NCBI RefSeq assembly: GCF_007748035.1
Contig: NZ_CP036278.1
Span: 5,394,001 to 5,458,000, forward strand
Length of the DNA stretch: 64,000 nucleotides
Direction of reading: 5' to 3'
From: Aeoliella mucimassa
GTDB lineage: Bacteria > Planctomycetota > Planctomycetia > Pirellulales > Lacipirellulaceae
Below, in pieces: positions 52,246 through 61,390 of this stretch (position 1 is the stretch's first letter; each line of letters begins with the position of its first letter). Made by a program: the position numbers and the translations under genes. The notes beneath the pieces are model-generated. The model saw nothing but the letters and a program-made list of their open reading frames with translations. It searched no databases and had not been told where the DNA came from.

Positions 52246-52977
52246 GGTAGGACACAAGTTGCATCAACACCTCCGTCGAAAGTGCCCAAAATAGATTCCC
52301 ATGGGTGGAAAACTATTTTGGTTGGACGTTGGGAGTTGGAGGTTGGGAGTTAGAAAGGGTAGTAGCGTGGGTCCAGGAGCTTCCAGCGACGCAGCCCCAC
52401 GGCCGCTTTGCCACACGCGCAGCAGCGAACGCCCACGCAAACAACCCTTCGCCTGCGTGTCGCCAGTAATCCGACATTTAGACAAGCATCACATCTGATT
52501 CACCTCCTTTCACTAAAAGCCAACAGCCGATAGCTGAAAGCCGACAGCTAACGACCACCTGTCCATTAGAACACTGATGGTGGCCAATTCCCAGCGAAAA
52601 GTGGTGAGAATCCAAGCACCAAATTCACCCTCCGCTTGCGGCCAATAAAGAGACACGGGTCGGGCTATCAGGCCCGGGGAGGGTAGCATCAGAGTACGCG
52701 CGACAATCGAGCCAACATGGCAGAGATGCCGAGCCTGCGGAGCAACTGGGTAGCACCGACAGCAGGGCACACCACGCATTGCCACTCCGCACAAACGCAC
52801 CACGCCCCGTTGTCGGTGGGCGAAGCCCAACAGGCTAACCCATCCGTGATGATCGGTGTTCATCCGTGGCTAGAAACCGCTACCCACGTCCTAGACTACT
52901 CGCTACCGCAGATTTGTAGCCGGGGTTCGTTGGCTGCTTAGTTCTTCGAGTGTGGTGACACACCGCGACAAGCCAGC
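52246..52977. other. Gene-free repeat-bearing spacer
   Basis: No gene is supported. Contents: one more AATAGATTCCCA (52290-52301); an AGC-type short repeat array near 52517-52550 (CCAACAGCCGATAGCTGAAA and onwards); GGGTCGGGCTATCAGG at 52657-52672, shared with 27289-27304. It ends at the left target duplication of the IS4 element. Confidence 0.6.
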
Positions 52978-52986
52978 AGTGGCACC

Positions 52987-54372
52987 CTACGCCGTTAACC
53001 CTTTTCGTAGTACTGGTTTGATTTGCTTTGCTCGCAGGGCCTGTGTCTTGGTAGCAGTGAGCAGTTGTGGTACTCCTGGCGGTTTGGCTTGTTTTTTTCG
53101 TGGGTAGTTGCGGCTGGTTTTGTTTGCTCTCTTGTAGCTGTCGATGATGGCTTGGCGAAGCCTCTCGCACAGGCGTTCGTTTTTCTCCGTTGGATGCAGG
53201 TAATCACGCATCGTGCGGCGAAACGCCAACAGCAGCTTGGCGAAACTCAACTTTGCTGGTGTGATGCCTTGCTTCATCGCTTCGACCAACGCGAACAGCG
53301 ACATCGCCCATAAGCCGAACAACGACCAGGTGATTTCGAGCTTGGCGTTCTCGGCTTCGCGAGAGAGGAGTTTTCGACGGTGAAAGGTCTGCTTGAGATG
53401 GCGATAGAATAGTTCGATGCCCCAGCGACGTGCATACAATGCAATCACCTGCTTGTCGCTCAATTCACGCCGAGAAAGGATATTGGTAACCAGGTAGACC
53501 GGCTGCTTGCCATCCGTAGCGACCACCAGTCGCAACACGAGCGGTTCGTTGCCACGCTTCGATTCCCGATCGGGCCATAGATAGACCGTGCCGGTCCATT
53601 CCCGTACATAACCAAGCTGTTTCAGCAACCGCACATTGGCTCCCACTCGCAGCAGGACGTGTCGGCCACTTTTGATAATCGCTTGCAGCCCTTCGTACCC
53701 CATGAATCCGCCATCGGCCGTTATCAAAGCCCCGGCTGGCAAGCTAGTGAGCATCTCCCGCAAGTGGACACGTTCGCTACTGTCACCAGGTCCGACCCGC
53801 CAGTCCCACGGCAATCCCGTACCGATGTGCCACATCGTTGTGAGCCAGAGTTGAGGCGAGTTGACTTTCTTCGCATCTTTGGCCTGCCGTCTCTTGTAGC
53901 GACTGTTCTTTACCCGTCGTGCGTGACGAATCGTCGAATAGGCTTGTTCGTGCGAGCGGGTGCGAGGCAATTCAAGGCGACTACCATCGACCGCGAATAC
54001 GAGGTATCCCGCGGTGAGCCAGCAATCGGTCAGCGTCGCTTGCATCCGTTGTTGCAGCACTGACTGCAACAACGCGGCGAGCGGCTTCGTCCAGCGACGA
54101 AGGATTTTTATGAAGGCTTGGTAGGAAGTGGCCAGTTGCTGTTGCTCTTTATCGAGGCAGAGTAGTATCTTACGCACAACGAAAAAACGCTCGGTGAGAG
54201 TCTGCTCGTCCGACCAGGCCCATAACAGCGCGGCTGCCATTAGTGACCGAGGAGTCCAACTGCAGTCGTTGCGGAAGCGGATCGTTCGCCAACAGATTCC
54301 CGCCAACAACCAACGCAAACATTGCCGAAGGCACACGATATTCAGCCGCACTTGAGTGTCTCGATGTAACAT
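52987..54372 (-). CDS. IS4-family DDE transposase
   Basis: Protein of 461 aa beginning MLHRDTQVRLNIVCLRQCLRW. Catalytic motifs: Asp in LVFAVDGSRLELPR near 128, Asp in ALITADGGFMGYEGL near 219 and Glu in YARRWGIELFYRHLKQTFHRRKL near 319. The tail is Lys/Arg-rich. Intact. Distinct from the transposase at 27584, with little similarity outside the triad. Confidence 0.93.
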   Translation of the reverse strand: MLHRDTQVRLNIVCLRQCLRWLLAGICWRTIRFRNDCSWTPRSLMAAALLWAWSDEQTLTERFFVVRKILLCLDKEQQQLATSYQAFIKILRRWTKPLAALLQSVLQQRMQATLTDCWLTAGYLVFAVDGSRLELPRTRSHEQAYSTIRHARRVKNSRYKRRQAKDAKKVNSPQLWLTTMWHIGTGLPWDWRVGPGDSSERVHLREMLTSLPAGALITADGGFMGYEGLQAIIKSGRHVLLRVGANVRLLKQLGYVREWTGTVYLWPDRESKRGNEPLVLRLVVATDGKQPVYLVTNILSRRELSDKQVIALYARRWGIELFYRHLKQTFHRRKLLSREAENAKLEITWSLFGLWAMSLFALVEAMKQGITPAKLSFAKLLLAFRRTMRDYLHPTEKNERLCERLRQAIIDSYKRANKTSRNYPRKKQAKPPGVPQLLTATKTQALRAKQIKPVLRKGLTA

Positions 54373-54492
54373 GCCCGATTCCCTTCGGGTAAGTGATGGC
54401 CGCCCCTTCCTTGGTTCAACTGAAAGGATGGCCGAAATACGCTGTTACATCGAGACCTCTTTTTTAAGGCAAAGAAAGGGTTAACGGCGTAG
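52987..54492 (-). mobile_element. Second IS4-family insertion sequence
   Basis: Complete 1,506-bp element with inverted ends CTACGCCGTTAACCCTTT/AAAGGGTTAACGGCGTAG. The 9-bp target duplication AGTGGCACC lies at 52978-52986 and 54493-54501. It is unrelated in its ends to the IS4 element at 27511. The transposase stop codon is formed by the first three bases of the left end. Confidence 0.93.
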
Positions 54493-54557
54493 AGTGGCAC
54501 CCTGCCGAAAGGGTGTGGTTAGCAGTCACTCGCAATCGTTCAGAAACCTTCCCCGAA

Positions 54558-55058
54558 TCAATGTGGGTGTTGTCGCACTACTCCATCAATATCGGGAACC
54601 GTAAACGTAACGGAGTTCACTCCATCGTTGTCTCTCCCTGGAAACGGCCCCCAAAAGTAATGCTTGCTTTGCTTGTGGTCAGTAACAAACTCCATCGATT
54701 CTCCGATGGAAGTAACGAAATCGACCGCGATCTCGATGCCATCCCTTTCCAGGGCCCCCACTACGCACTCACCATTCGACCTAATAACATCTGAAATCTC
54801 TTCGTGGATCAGCGTGCTCGAATCGGTATTCCTAATCCTGTGATCAAAGTAGAAGCTCACAACACTTCCCGGTCTCAATCGACCAGCAATGATATCGAGA
54901 GCTTCACCATTCAAACATAAGTACCACACGGTTACACCCGCCCCCCATGCGATCCGTTCGAGAACAACTGCGTCTCCAGTCAACAAGCAAGTTCGGATGG
55001 GTGTGCCTTCAATGACATTCCACAAGCTCGTCTTGAAAAGGGGGTTGTTTGTTGACAT
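54558..55058 (-). CDS. Hypothetical protein
   Basis: Protein of 166 aa beginning MSTNNPLFKTSLWNVIEGTPIRTC. No signal peptide. Strand-rich throughout: TCLLTGDAVVLERIAWGAGVTVWYLCLNGEALD, GSVVSFYFDHRIRN, GIEIAVDFVTSIGESMEF. No family recognised. Composition is visibly richer in A and T than in most neighbours. It follows the membrane protein at 55068 by 9 bp, so the two form one leftward unit. Confidence 0.6.
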   Translation of the reverse strand: MSTNNPLFKTSLWNVIEGTPIRTCLLTGDAVVLERIAWGAGVTVWYLCLNGEALDIIAGRLRPGSVVSFYFDHRIRNTDSSTLIHEEISDVIRSNGECVVGALERDGIEIAVDFVTSIGESMEFVTDHKQSKHYFWGPFPGRDNDGVNSVTFTVPDIDGVVRQHPH

Positions 55059-55067
55059 CTCAATGCT

Positions 55068-55610
55068 CTATGAACCCTTCCGAGCGGCACTGCTCCAAAT
55101 CAAGGACTCTTGGATAATGATTACATTACTTGTTTGCTTATCCGTCTGAAAAACGTAAGAAATTGCCACTCCATAATTGCCATCGCCGCGATAGTGGAAC
55201 GTGTCTGTGGAAGAGCTGGGAGATTGGGTATTGCTTCCAGGTATCGAAGCTTTATGTCGGCTACCGATTATGTCTAAATCACTACTTGTAATTGCAGTCT
55301 CGATCGCCTCTTTAACAGTGTCACGCAGGATAATGATTTGCCCAGTATTCAATTCACCGAACTCACAACGCATGACACAAGAATACGGACCTTGAGATGC
55401 GATGGGTTTGCCATCATCGTTCTGCTTAATAATCCCTTCTTTCTCAAGTTCGTCTAAAGATTGCTCTATAGAAAAGTTCTTGCAAAAATCGGTGGTCTCA
55501 TAATGCTGTGGAAATCTAGTAACAATTAGGGTGGCAATTGCTGCAATAATAGTGCTTATTAACAGCAACTCCCTGATCGAAAACCGTGTAAAAGCTAGAT
55601 TCTGTTTCAC
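55068..55610 (-). CDS. Hypothetical protein with N-terminal membrane segment
   Basis: Protein of 180 aa from GTG 55610. FTRFSIRELLLISTIIAAIATLIVTRF is the R-F-S-x-R-x-LLL membrane leader seen in many planctomycete small proteins. The rest is soluble and may form a single alpha/beta domain (EQSLDELEKEGIIKQNDDG, GQIIILRDTVKEAIETAITSSDLDIIG, YGVAISYVFQTD). Function unknown. AT-rich like its partner. Confidence 0.6.
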   Translation of the reverse strand: MKQNLAFTRFSIRELLLISTIIAAIATLIVTRFPQHYETTDFCKNFSIEQSLDELEKEGIIKQNDDGKPIASQGPYSCVMRCEFGELNTGQIIILRDTVKEAIETAITSSDLDIIGSRHKASIPGSNTQSPSSSTDTFHYRGDGNYGVAISYVFQTDKQTSNVIIIQESLIWSSAARKGS

Positions 55611-56020
55611 GATGAGATTTATTCAATTACAGGAGTCAGGCGAACACATCGAAATAGCCGTAGTGAGAACGCATGGTATTAACACATGTCCGCACTACGG
55701 AGCAGGGGCTAAATCTATTGAACCGTTGGATGTAAATGAGAAAGGCTGTTTTGCCACTAATACTCCCCCGCGTTCTCATGCAGGCTTAGGCTGCCAGCAT
55801 CATACCCAATTGCGGCGCTCGTTAGCCATCTCCCTAATGCCGAGTGATAGTACCGATTTCTATTCAATTGCAGCCCCGACTCTGGATTGAGCCCTCTTCC
55901 GATAAAGAGAAACTTATGATCGATGTCGCTCAGCTGACCGCTATCGACATCCTATTCGGTGGTGCCATCGAGTACCGTTGCCACTGCTCTTCGTCTTAGG
56001 AGTGACGCAGTTCGTCGGAA
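55611..56020. other. Gene-free stretch
   Basis: Open frames here are short and uncharacteristic. No repeat, hairpin or RNA gene recognised. It continues the AT-richer patch to about 55900. Confidence 0.5.
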
Positions 56021-57295
56021 CTACTTGGCTTGTCGCAAGCGGTTCGGCGAGGCAAGCCATCGCATCGTTAGCAAACAGCCGGCCAGTGCGCACCAGATGG
56101 AAGCTGGTTCTGGAACCATGTATTCGAAAGCACCGACGTCGATGACGGGAATGCCATCGAGGTCTCCATCGAGAACGCGCGGGTTGCCTGCAAAGTCGAA
56201 ATCAGAGGCCACTGCATTGTTGCCGCGATCGATGCCGATCGAGCCAGTAAGGAGTCGGCCGTTGAGTCCCAGGATTGGCTGGCCCCCGAAGTTGCCATTG
56301 GTTCCGGCGAACGTTCCATCGGAGATGAGGGAGGAATAGATGGTGCCGATATCGAAATTCTTGATGTCATCCATGTTGTCGAGCAGCATGTTGACGAACG
56401 ATAGAGAAAGCTTGTCGGGGGAATACGAAGATTCGTAGAGGGTTACGTCGATGCCAGTGGCAAAACCAACAATGGTGTTGTTCACAAACTCACCATCGAC
56501 GGTAACCTGTGTTTGGCCGGTTCGCAGCTCAAAGCCCGTTTCGTTGCCCAAAGTGTCGGAATCCAATCGGCCAAACAGATTGTTTGTGGCCGTAAACTCC
56601 AGAGTGCTGTAGGTGCCCGACACGAGTTCGAGGCCGCGTTGGAACCAGTTGCGATCGAACGTGTATTGGCGTAAAGACCTATCGGGGCCAATGCTTTGAG
56701 AGATGACACGCCCTTGAAAATCGTTTTCGTAGAATTTCGTATTGCGAATGCGGGCATCGGTGAGTGTGGACATAAGTATGTCGTCTGCGAAGGTATTACC
56801 TTCGAAGTAGCCGCCGAAGGAAAAGTCGCTAGTTCCGCTGATGATGGTGGTGCCATTGTATTGGCAATTGCGGCTATCGACATCGATGCGGAACTCGCCT
56901 GTTCCTCCAAAGCCGGCATTTCCGCCGATGGTTAAATCGGTCAATCGCAAGGTCGAGTACGTGGTGCCAGTGGAGTCGACGGATATACCACCAGTTACAT
57001 TGAGCCCCGTTAAGGCAGCCCCTGTGCGGTTACTTCCCTTGATGCCGATGATCGATCCCTGGATCGTGGGGCGATACCCCTCGGCTGCTTCAATGGTCAG
57101 GTACTTATGACTCCAAGACAGGTCCGTTACGAACGTGTCGTTGCTGTGAATCTCGATGGTCGATCCATGCGAGGCACTCGCAATCGCACCGGCGAGGTCG
57201 TCGCCGTCGCTAATAATAATCGTGGTGGCCGCCCCGAACGCATTGGTGCTGAGAATGCAAAGGGAAGTGAGTACTATCAATTCACGGGTGTTCAT
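56021..57295 (-). CDS. Secreted PEP-CTERM protein with right-handed beta-helix
   Basis: Protein of 424 aa. Signal peptide residues 1-21 (LIVLTSLCILSTNAFGA). The body has parallel-helix turns: GSTIEIHSNDTFV, LTIEAAEGYRPTIQG, YSTLRLTDLTIGGNAGF, ARIRNTKFYENDF, LEFTATNNLFGR, FVNNTIVGFATGI, then the RVLDGDLDGIPVIDVGAFEY closing turn typical of choice-of-anchor/DUF1565-type proteins. The tail VPEPASIWCALAGCLL plus a basic end is a PEP-CTERM sorting signal for exosortase-dependent surface export. No exosortase gene lies in the window. Confidence 0.85.
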   Translation of the reverse strand: MNTRELIVLTSLCILSTNAFGAATTIIISDGDDLAGAIASASHGSTIEIHSNDTFVTDLSWSHKYLTIEAAEGYRPTIQGSIIGIKGSNRTGAALTGLNVTGGISVDSTGTTYSTLRLTDLTIGGNAGFGGTGEFRIDVDSRNCQYNGTTIISGTSDFSFGGYFEGNTFADDILMSTLTDARIRNTKFYENDFQGRVISQSIGPDRSLRQYTFDRNWFQRGLELVSGTYSTLEFTATNNLFGRLDSDTLGNETGFELRTGQTQVTVDGEFVNNTIVGFATGIDVTLYESSYSPDKLSLSFVNMLLDNMDDIKNFDIGTIYSSLISDGTFAGTNGNFGGQPILGLNGRLLTGSIGIDRGNNAVASDFDFAGNPRVLDGDLDGIPVIDVGAFEYMVPEPASIWCALAGCLLTMRWLASPNRLRQAK

Positions 57296-57611
57296 TAGCG
57301 GATCTCCGAGCTAGACATCAGGTGCAACACCGTGGGCCGCCATCTGTCGGGCGGAAGTAACTGAGGAAGTGTTGTCGGTGTATCGATCGTGTGTTGCTGT
57401 GACTAGTGTAAACGATCTGCAAGCGGGGTGCACGCCTTGAATGTGAACTGGATATCGAGATCCACAAGTGCGTCGGTGTCGTTGAGCCAATGAGAAGGGT
57501 GAGGGAGCTCGAAAGCAGCAGGAAACGATGAGTTCGTGAGCAGAGGAATCCGCCCGCGGCCATCAGCGTTCTCGCCAAGTGCTTGAGGATGGAGTGGAGA
57601 TGGCCGTCCTC
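57296..57611. other. Gene-free stretch
   Basis: Nothing convincing. A leftward frame from 57578 has a membrane-like start but implausible composition and no ribosome site. Confidence 0.5.
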
Positions 57612-58154
57612 TTAAGGTTGTTGCCTTTCTATGGGAGTTGTCAGCTGTGCAGGTTGTTCGAAGTTCTCCGCAACCGCTCGTTCTAGCGATATGCGGACTT
57701 CCTCCGACGGAAACCATCTTGCGAGGCGACCTTCATTTCCTTCCTGTGTCTCGATATAGCTGGCCTCGAGGCCGATCCCGATTGTCAGCACCACCTCCCC
57801 CGACGCATTGCTGACACGAACTAGGTGCACTGGTGGAGGTAGGCAGGCGACAGGGCCACTCCTGCCAGGTATTTTCTTGACCGAGCAACAACTGACATAT
57901 CCAAGGATCATTCCTAGCGAATGAGAGTTCATCGGTTGCCAGTTTTCTTCCTCTCGCAAGCGGTGGGAGCCAACTAGCTGGTTGTCGTAAATGTCGATTC
58001 CCTGTGCGGTAAGCCAATCGCGTGCGCGAACAGTTATTGTCGGAGTTGTGTTCTGATTCAGAAGCTGATCACAGCCAGCGAGGCTTAGAACCATAAAGGG
58101 CAAGGCAAGTCGGCTCCATTTTCGACATGATGTCTGCTGATGCATGCTGGCCAT
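57612..58154 (-). CDS. Predicted lipoprotein of unknown function
   Basis: Protein of about 180 aa with a lipobox in LALPFMVLSLAGCDQLL; Cys near residue 28 would be lipidated. The body contains TITVRARDWLTAQGIDIYDNQLVGSHRLREE and VLTIGIGLEASYIETQEGNEGRLARWFPSEEVRISLERAV. No family recognised. MHQQTSCRKW, three codons in, is an alternative start. Confidence 0.65.
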   Translation of the reverse strand: MASMHQQTSCRKWSRLALPFMVLSLAGCDQLLNQNTTPTITVRARDWLTAQGIDIYDNQLVGSHRLREEENWQPMNSHSLGMILGYVSCCSVKKIPGRSGPVACLPPPVHLVRVSNASGEVVLTIGIGLEASYIETQEGNEGRLARWFPSEEVRISLERAVAENFEQPAQLTTPIERQQP

Positions 58155-58222
58155 TGGACGGCTAGGTGCTCCGATTCGTCATGGTAACTTGCTCGTATCC
58201 CGGAAGCCACCCAAGTCGTGAG

Positions 58223-58828
58223 CTACACTCGACGCTTGTGGATTGCCAATGCGGTGAACAGGCCGAGGCCTAGCAATAGCGTCGAGGGTTCTGGAATGCG
58301 GACCACGGGGAGTCCGGGGGCGATGAGGCTCGAGACCATGCCATCGAGCTTGTTTGGGCGGTGCGAGGCGATGGTGAGCTGCGCCTGCGATTCGCTAGTG
58401 CCAGGCGTGAAGTCGAGGGCGAACCGGGTGACCGAATCGGCTTGCAAGAGCTCGGCCAGGCTGCGATCGTCTTCGAAGGGGTAGTTGGCAGAGTCGTTAA
58501 TCACCGGCAGCCCGATTAAGTCGTCGACGAGGTAATTGCTAAGATTAGCATCGGTCGGAGGATTGAGTCCGACCAGGTTGCTGGTAGGAGAGAGGGCGCC
58601 GATCTTGATATCGGCTGCGGAGATGAACGCGGGGCCGCTGTCGGGAATCGTCACTTGGAACGTGCCAACCAGGCTGGAGTCGAACTGGTAGCCGCTTAGA
58701 CCGCCAGAGTAGCTGAACGCGTACGAGCTGGTGTCGGCAATTTGATACACGTGGGTGTAGGCTCCCCACGAAAGCGAAGCACAGCAACAAGCAATGATCG
58801 TAACGAGACTCGTAAGACTACGTGCCAT
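58223..58828 (-). CDS. Secreted PEP-CTERM protein
   Basis: Protein of 201 aa starting MARSLTSLVTIIACCCASLSWGA, a signal peptide. The body is strand-rich (YQIADTSSYAFSYSGGLSGYQFDSSLVGTFQVTIPDSG) without known catalytic residues. The C-terminus IPEPSTLLLGLG followed by a hydrophobic run and HKRRV is a textbook PEP-CTERM tail. The longer open frame upstream to 59227 was rejected because it would put the signal peptide inside the protein. Confidence 0.88.
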   Translation of the reverse strand: MARSLTSLVTIIACCCASLSWGAYTHVYQIADTSSYAFSYSGGLSGYQFDSSLVGTFQVTIPDSGPAFISAADIKIGALSPTSNLVGLNPPTDANLSNYLVDDLIGLPVINDSANYPFEDDRSLAELLQADSVTRFALDFTPGTSESQAQLTIASHRPNKLDGMVSSLIAPGLPVVRIPEPSTLLLGLGLFTALAIHKRRV

Positions 58829-59061
58829 TTCTCTGTCCCCTGAATGCGGATGGGTGATTTCGCGGCAAGGCTCTGTGATGTTGAGCCCAGAGGTTCTTGC
58901 CCGGGTAATGCTCGCAGGTGCAGGGCGGGCAGCCGCTAGTCCTAAGGCTAGCAGGTGAGCAGCCGGGTAGCAACCTGAAAATAGTGCAAACGCACGGGGC
59001 AGGGGGGAGTGGTCGCTCGTTGAGGTGAGTTCGGCGTGTGTCGCTTGCTGGCACGCACTAA

Positions 59062-59586
59062 TCAGGGCGATGCTGCGAGTGCCTGGCGAATGGCCGAATC
59101 GAGCTTTGCTGGCTGCGTGGTCGGGGCGAATCGCTTGAGCGGGGTGCCATCGCGGGAAATCAGGAACTTGGTGAAGTTCCATTTGATCCGCTGCCCGAGC
59201 AGGCCGGGGAGTTCGCTCGTGAGCCATTGGAGCAGCGGGTGGGCCGAGGAGCCATTGACGTCGATCTTCTCAAACATCGGAAAGCTGACACCATAGTTCA
59301 GCGAGCAAAACGATTGGATCTGCTCGCCTTCGAGTGGTTCTTGACCGGCGAACTGATTGCAGGGGAACCCGAGCACCTCGAGTCCGGCGTCATGATGCTG
59401 TTGGAAGAGTTGCTCAAGACCTTCAAGCTGCGACACCAGCCCGCACTTGGTCGCGGTGTTCACGACCAGCACTACTTTGCCGGCGTACTGCGCCATCTCG
59501 ATCGACTCGCCGCGCAAGGAGTTGGCACTGAACTCGTAGAACGGCGATGCGAGGTGTGGTTCGACTGGTTTTTGATCGGTCGACAT
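59062..59586 (-). CDS. Glutathione peroxidase (cysteine form)
   Basis: Protein of 174 aa starting MSTDQKPVEPHLASPFYEFSANSLRGE. NTATKCGLVSQLEGLEQL holds the peroxidatic Cys near residue 49 (Cys, not Sec), FPCNQFAGQEP follows near 83 and IKWNFTKFLISRDG near 139 contributes the catalytic Trp and Asn. The enzyme reduces peroxides, usually with thioredoxin in bacteria. It is 88 bp downstream of the GH5-like gene in the same direction. Confidence 0.93.
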   Translation of the reverse strand: MSTDQKPVEPHLASPFYEFSANSLRGESIEMAQYAGKVVLVVNTATKCGLVSQLEGLEQLFQQHHDAGLEVLGFPCNQFAGQEPLEGEQIQSFCSLNYGVSFPMFEKIDVNGSSAHPLLQWLTSELPGLLGQRIKWNFTKFLISRDGTPLKRFAPTTQPAKLDSAIRQALAASP

Positions 59587-59674
59587 GGCTATTGCTCCTT
59601 CGGGGGGCACGTGGTGGCTCACCAAAGGTACCGTAGTCGTGCGTTCGCGGGCCGACAAGCTGCCTGGCGTTTGG

Positions 59675-60826
59675 TTACTCGTCGCGGAGGGTACGGCGAA
59701 TGAAATCGGTCTCGGCTTCGATGTACGGCGTGCCATCGGGGTGGAAGATGTCGTGAAACCAGAGCGGGGGATCGCTCGGCGCGTTGGCCGGATCGCGTTT
59801 CGGCGTCGGCACCGCGTCGCCGGCTCCGATGCTGCGCGTCCCCCAGCTCCACTTGGTGCCCGACTTGCCATCGACGAGCCCCCAGTTGTAGCAGGCGATC
59901 TTATGCTTTTTGAAAACCGGCAAGCAGGCTTTGAACGTGCTGCCTTTCGGGCGGGCCATGTACTCGGTGCAGAACACCGGGCGGCCGTCGGCCTGCTCGA
60001 TCGCCTCGGCGACCGATTTCGCAAAGCTCTTGGGCGACGAGTAATCGTGGAAGCTGTAGATGTCGGCGTTCTTGGCATTGAGCTTGCGGGCTGCAGGGAG
60101 CGAGGTGCCGCGGACCCCGGCCGTGAGGGGCTGCGAAGGGCGAACCTGCCAGGCCCACTGCCAGGTGTCTTGCAGCAGTCGTAGCGACTGGCTGCGGCTG
60201 CCGCCCGGCTCGTTGTAGAGATCCCAAGCCAGGATGCGTGGGTCATCTTTAAAGTGAGTTAGTACCGTGGTGACGTAGTCTTTTAGTCGTTTGACCTCCG
60301 AGTCCGGCAATTCACCTCGCTCGTACGCCAGGGTGATGTCGTAGCCGGGGCTTTGCTTCCATCCCGAGTTGTGCACGCCAGGGATAGGATCGGGTTGGTC
60401 GCCGATTTCGGGCTTTGCGTAATGACAGTCGTCAAACAGCACCAAGATTGGGCGGATACCTCGTTGTTGGCAAATGTTGAGGAAGCGATCGATGTGGTCG
60501 AGGAACGCCTGGCGCTCATGGGCGTAGACCACATCATGCAGGTAAACCCGAACCGAGTTGAATCCCAGTTGCTGCGCCCAGGTGAGTTCACGCTCGATGG
60601 TCGCTTTGTCCCAAGTACTGGTCTGCCACATCTCGATCTGATTGATCGCGGTGGAGGGAAGGAAGTTGCAGCCTACCAGCCATGGCTGCTTCTCATACCA
60701 CTCTTGCGACTGCTGCACGCTCCACTGCTGAGCAGCGGCTGGCAGCGAGAGTAGCACCATCGTGGTGAGTAGCAGAGCGGAGAGCCGAATCGATCGACGG
60801 ACAGGCAACGCAGTCAGAGTGGTCAT
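59675..60826 (-). CDS. Secreted GH5-like glycoside hydrolase
   Basis: Protein of 383 aa starting MTTLTALPVRRSIRLSALLLTTMVLLSLPAAAQQ; the signal peptide ends near residue 34. A (beta/alpha)8 fold of clan GH-A is suggested: LVGCNFLPSTAINQIEMW, GFNSVRVYLHDVVY, RGIRPILVLFDDCHY, ILAWDLYNEPGGSRS and GRPVFCTEYMARPKGSTF. The Glu in YNEP would be the acid/base and the Glu in CTEYM the nucleophile. Many planctomycete members are annotated as cellulase-like or 1,4-beta-xylanase; the true substrate is unknown. Confidence 0.87.
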   Translation of the reverse strand: MTTLTALPVRRSIRLSALLLTTMVLLSLPAAAQQWSVQQSQEWYEKQPWLVGCNFLPSTAINQIEMWQTSTWDKATIERELTWAQQLGFNSVRVYLHDVVYAHERQAFLDHIDRFLNICQQRGIRPILVLFDDCHYAKPEIGDQPDPIPGVHNSGWKQSPGYDITLAYERGELPDSEVKRLKDYVTTVLTHFKDDPRILAWDLYNEPGGSRSQSLRLLQDTWQWAWQVRPSQPLTAGVRGTSLPAARKLNAKNADIYSFHDYSSPKSFAKSVAEAIEQADGRPVFCTEYMARPKGSTFKACLPVFKKHKIACYNWGLVDGKSGTKWSWGTRSIGAGDAVPTPKRDPANAPSDPPLWFHDIFHPDGTPYIEAETDFIRRTLRDE

Positions 60827-61390
60827 GAGGTAGGTCCAAGCTAAAGACAAGCAAACTGGCGAGCGACGCTATTTTACTGGTGGGTCGAGGCGGTGCGGGG
60901 CCCCGTGGCCGGTGTTTGGCGTTAACTTGGTATTCGATTCCGATGTTTGCGGAATTGGCGGGCATCATCCCCCCGCAGACTACTGGTTCTCAGGGCTGTA
61001 CCGGTGGTGACAGTTGCAAGTGTTGAGGATCTTGGCGTCGCGTTTGGCGGCCTAGGGGAGGCCCAAAGCGACATAGGGGGGCCGCTCCGCGTGGCAGGAG
61101 TGCTTCGAGTCGGCTGGCTCGCAGCGGGCGTGAATGCCTGTTAGTTGACACCCCCCAAACGCGACATTAGTCTAGGTGTGGTAGGGAGTTAGCGTCGTTT
61201 ACGGAGCCTGGATTACCGAATCGACGTGCGAGCTTGGCGGCCCTCCGCTTTCTGGTGACTTCGGACGCGTTGTCCATCAGGCAGCAATATCCAGACCGAC
61301 CGCTTGCGAATTCTCAAGGAGCCCCGGCAGTTTTGATGTCGTGGCCCATTTCTACCACTTATCACACTCCGACCGCGAACAGAGCTATCC
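60827..61390. other. Gene-free stretch with divergent promoters
   Basis: No gene, tRNA or strong hairpin found. It separates the leftward hydrolase from the rightward secretion ATPase and must hold both promoters. Confidence 0.55.

Noticed and set aside
58829-59227. N-terminal extension of the PEP-CTERM gene at 58223
   Set aside because: It would bury a clear signal peptide; the true start is ATG 58828.
59587-60246. N-terminal extension of the glutathione peroxidase frame
   Set aside because: It overlaps the GH5-like gene in another frame and has low-complexity composition; peroxidase homology begins at ATG 59586.
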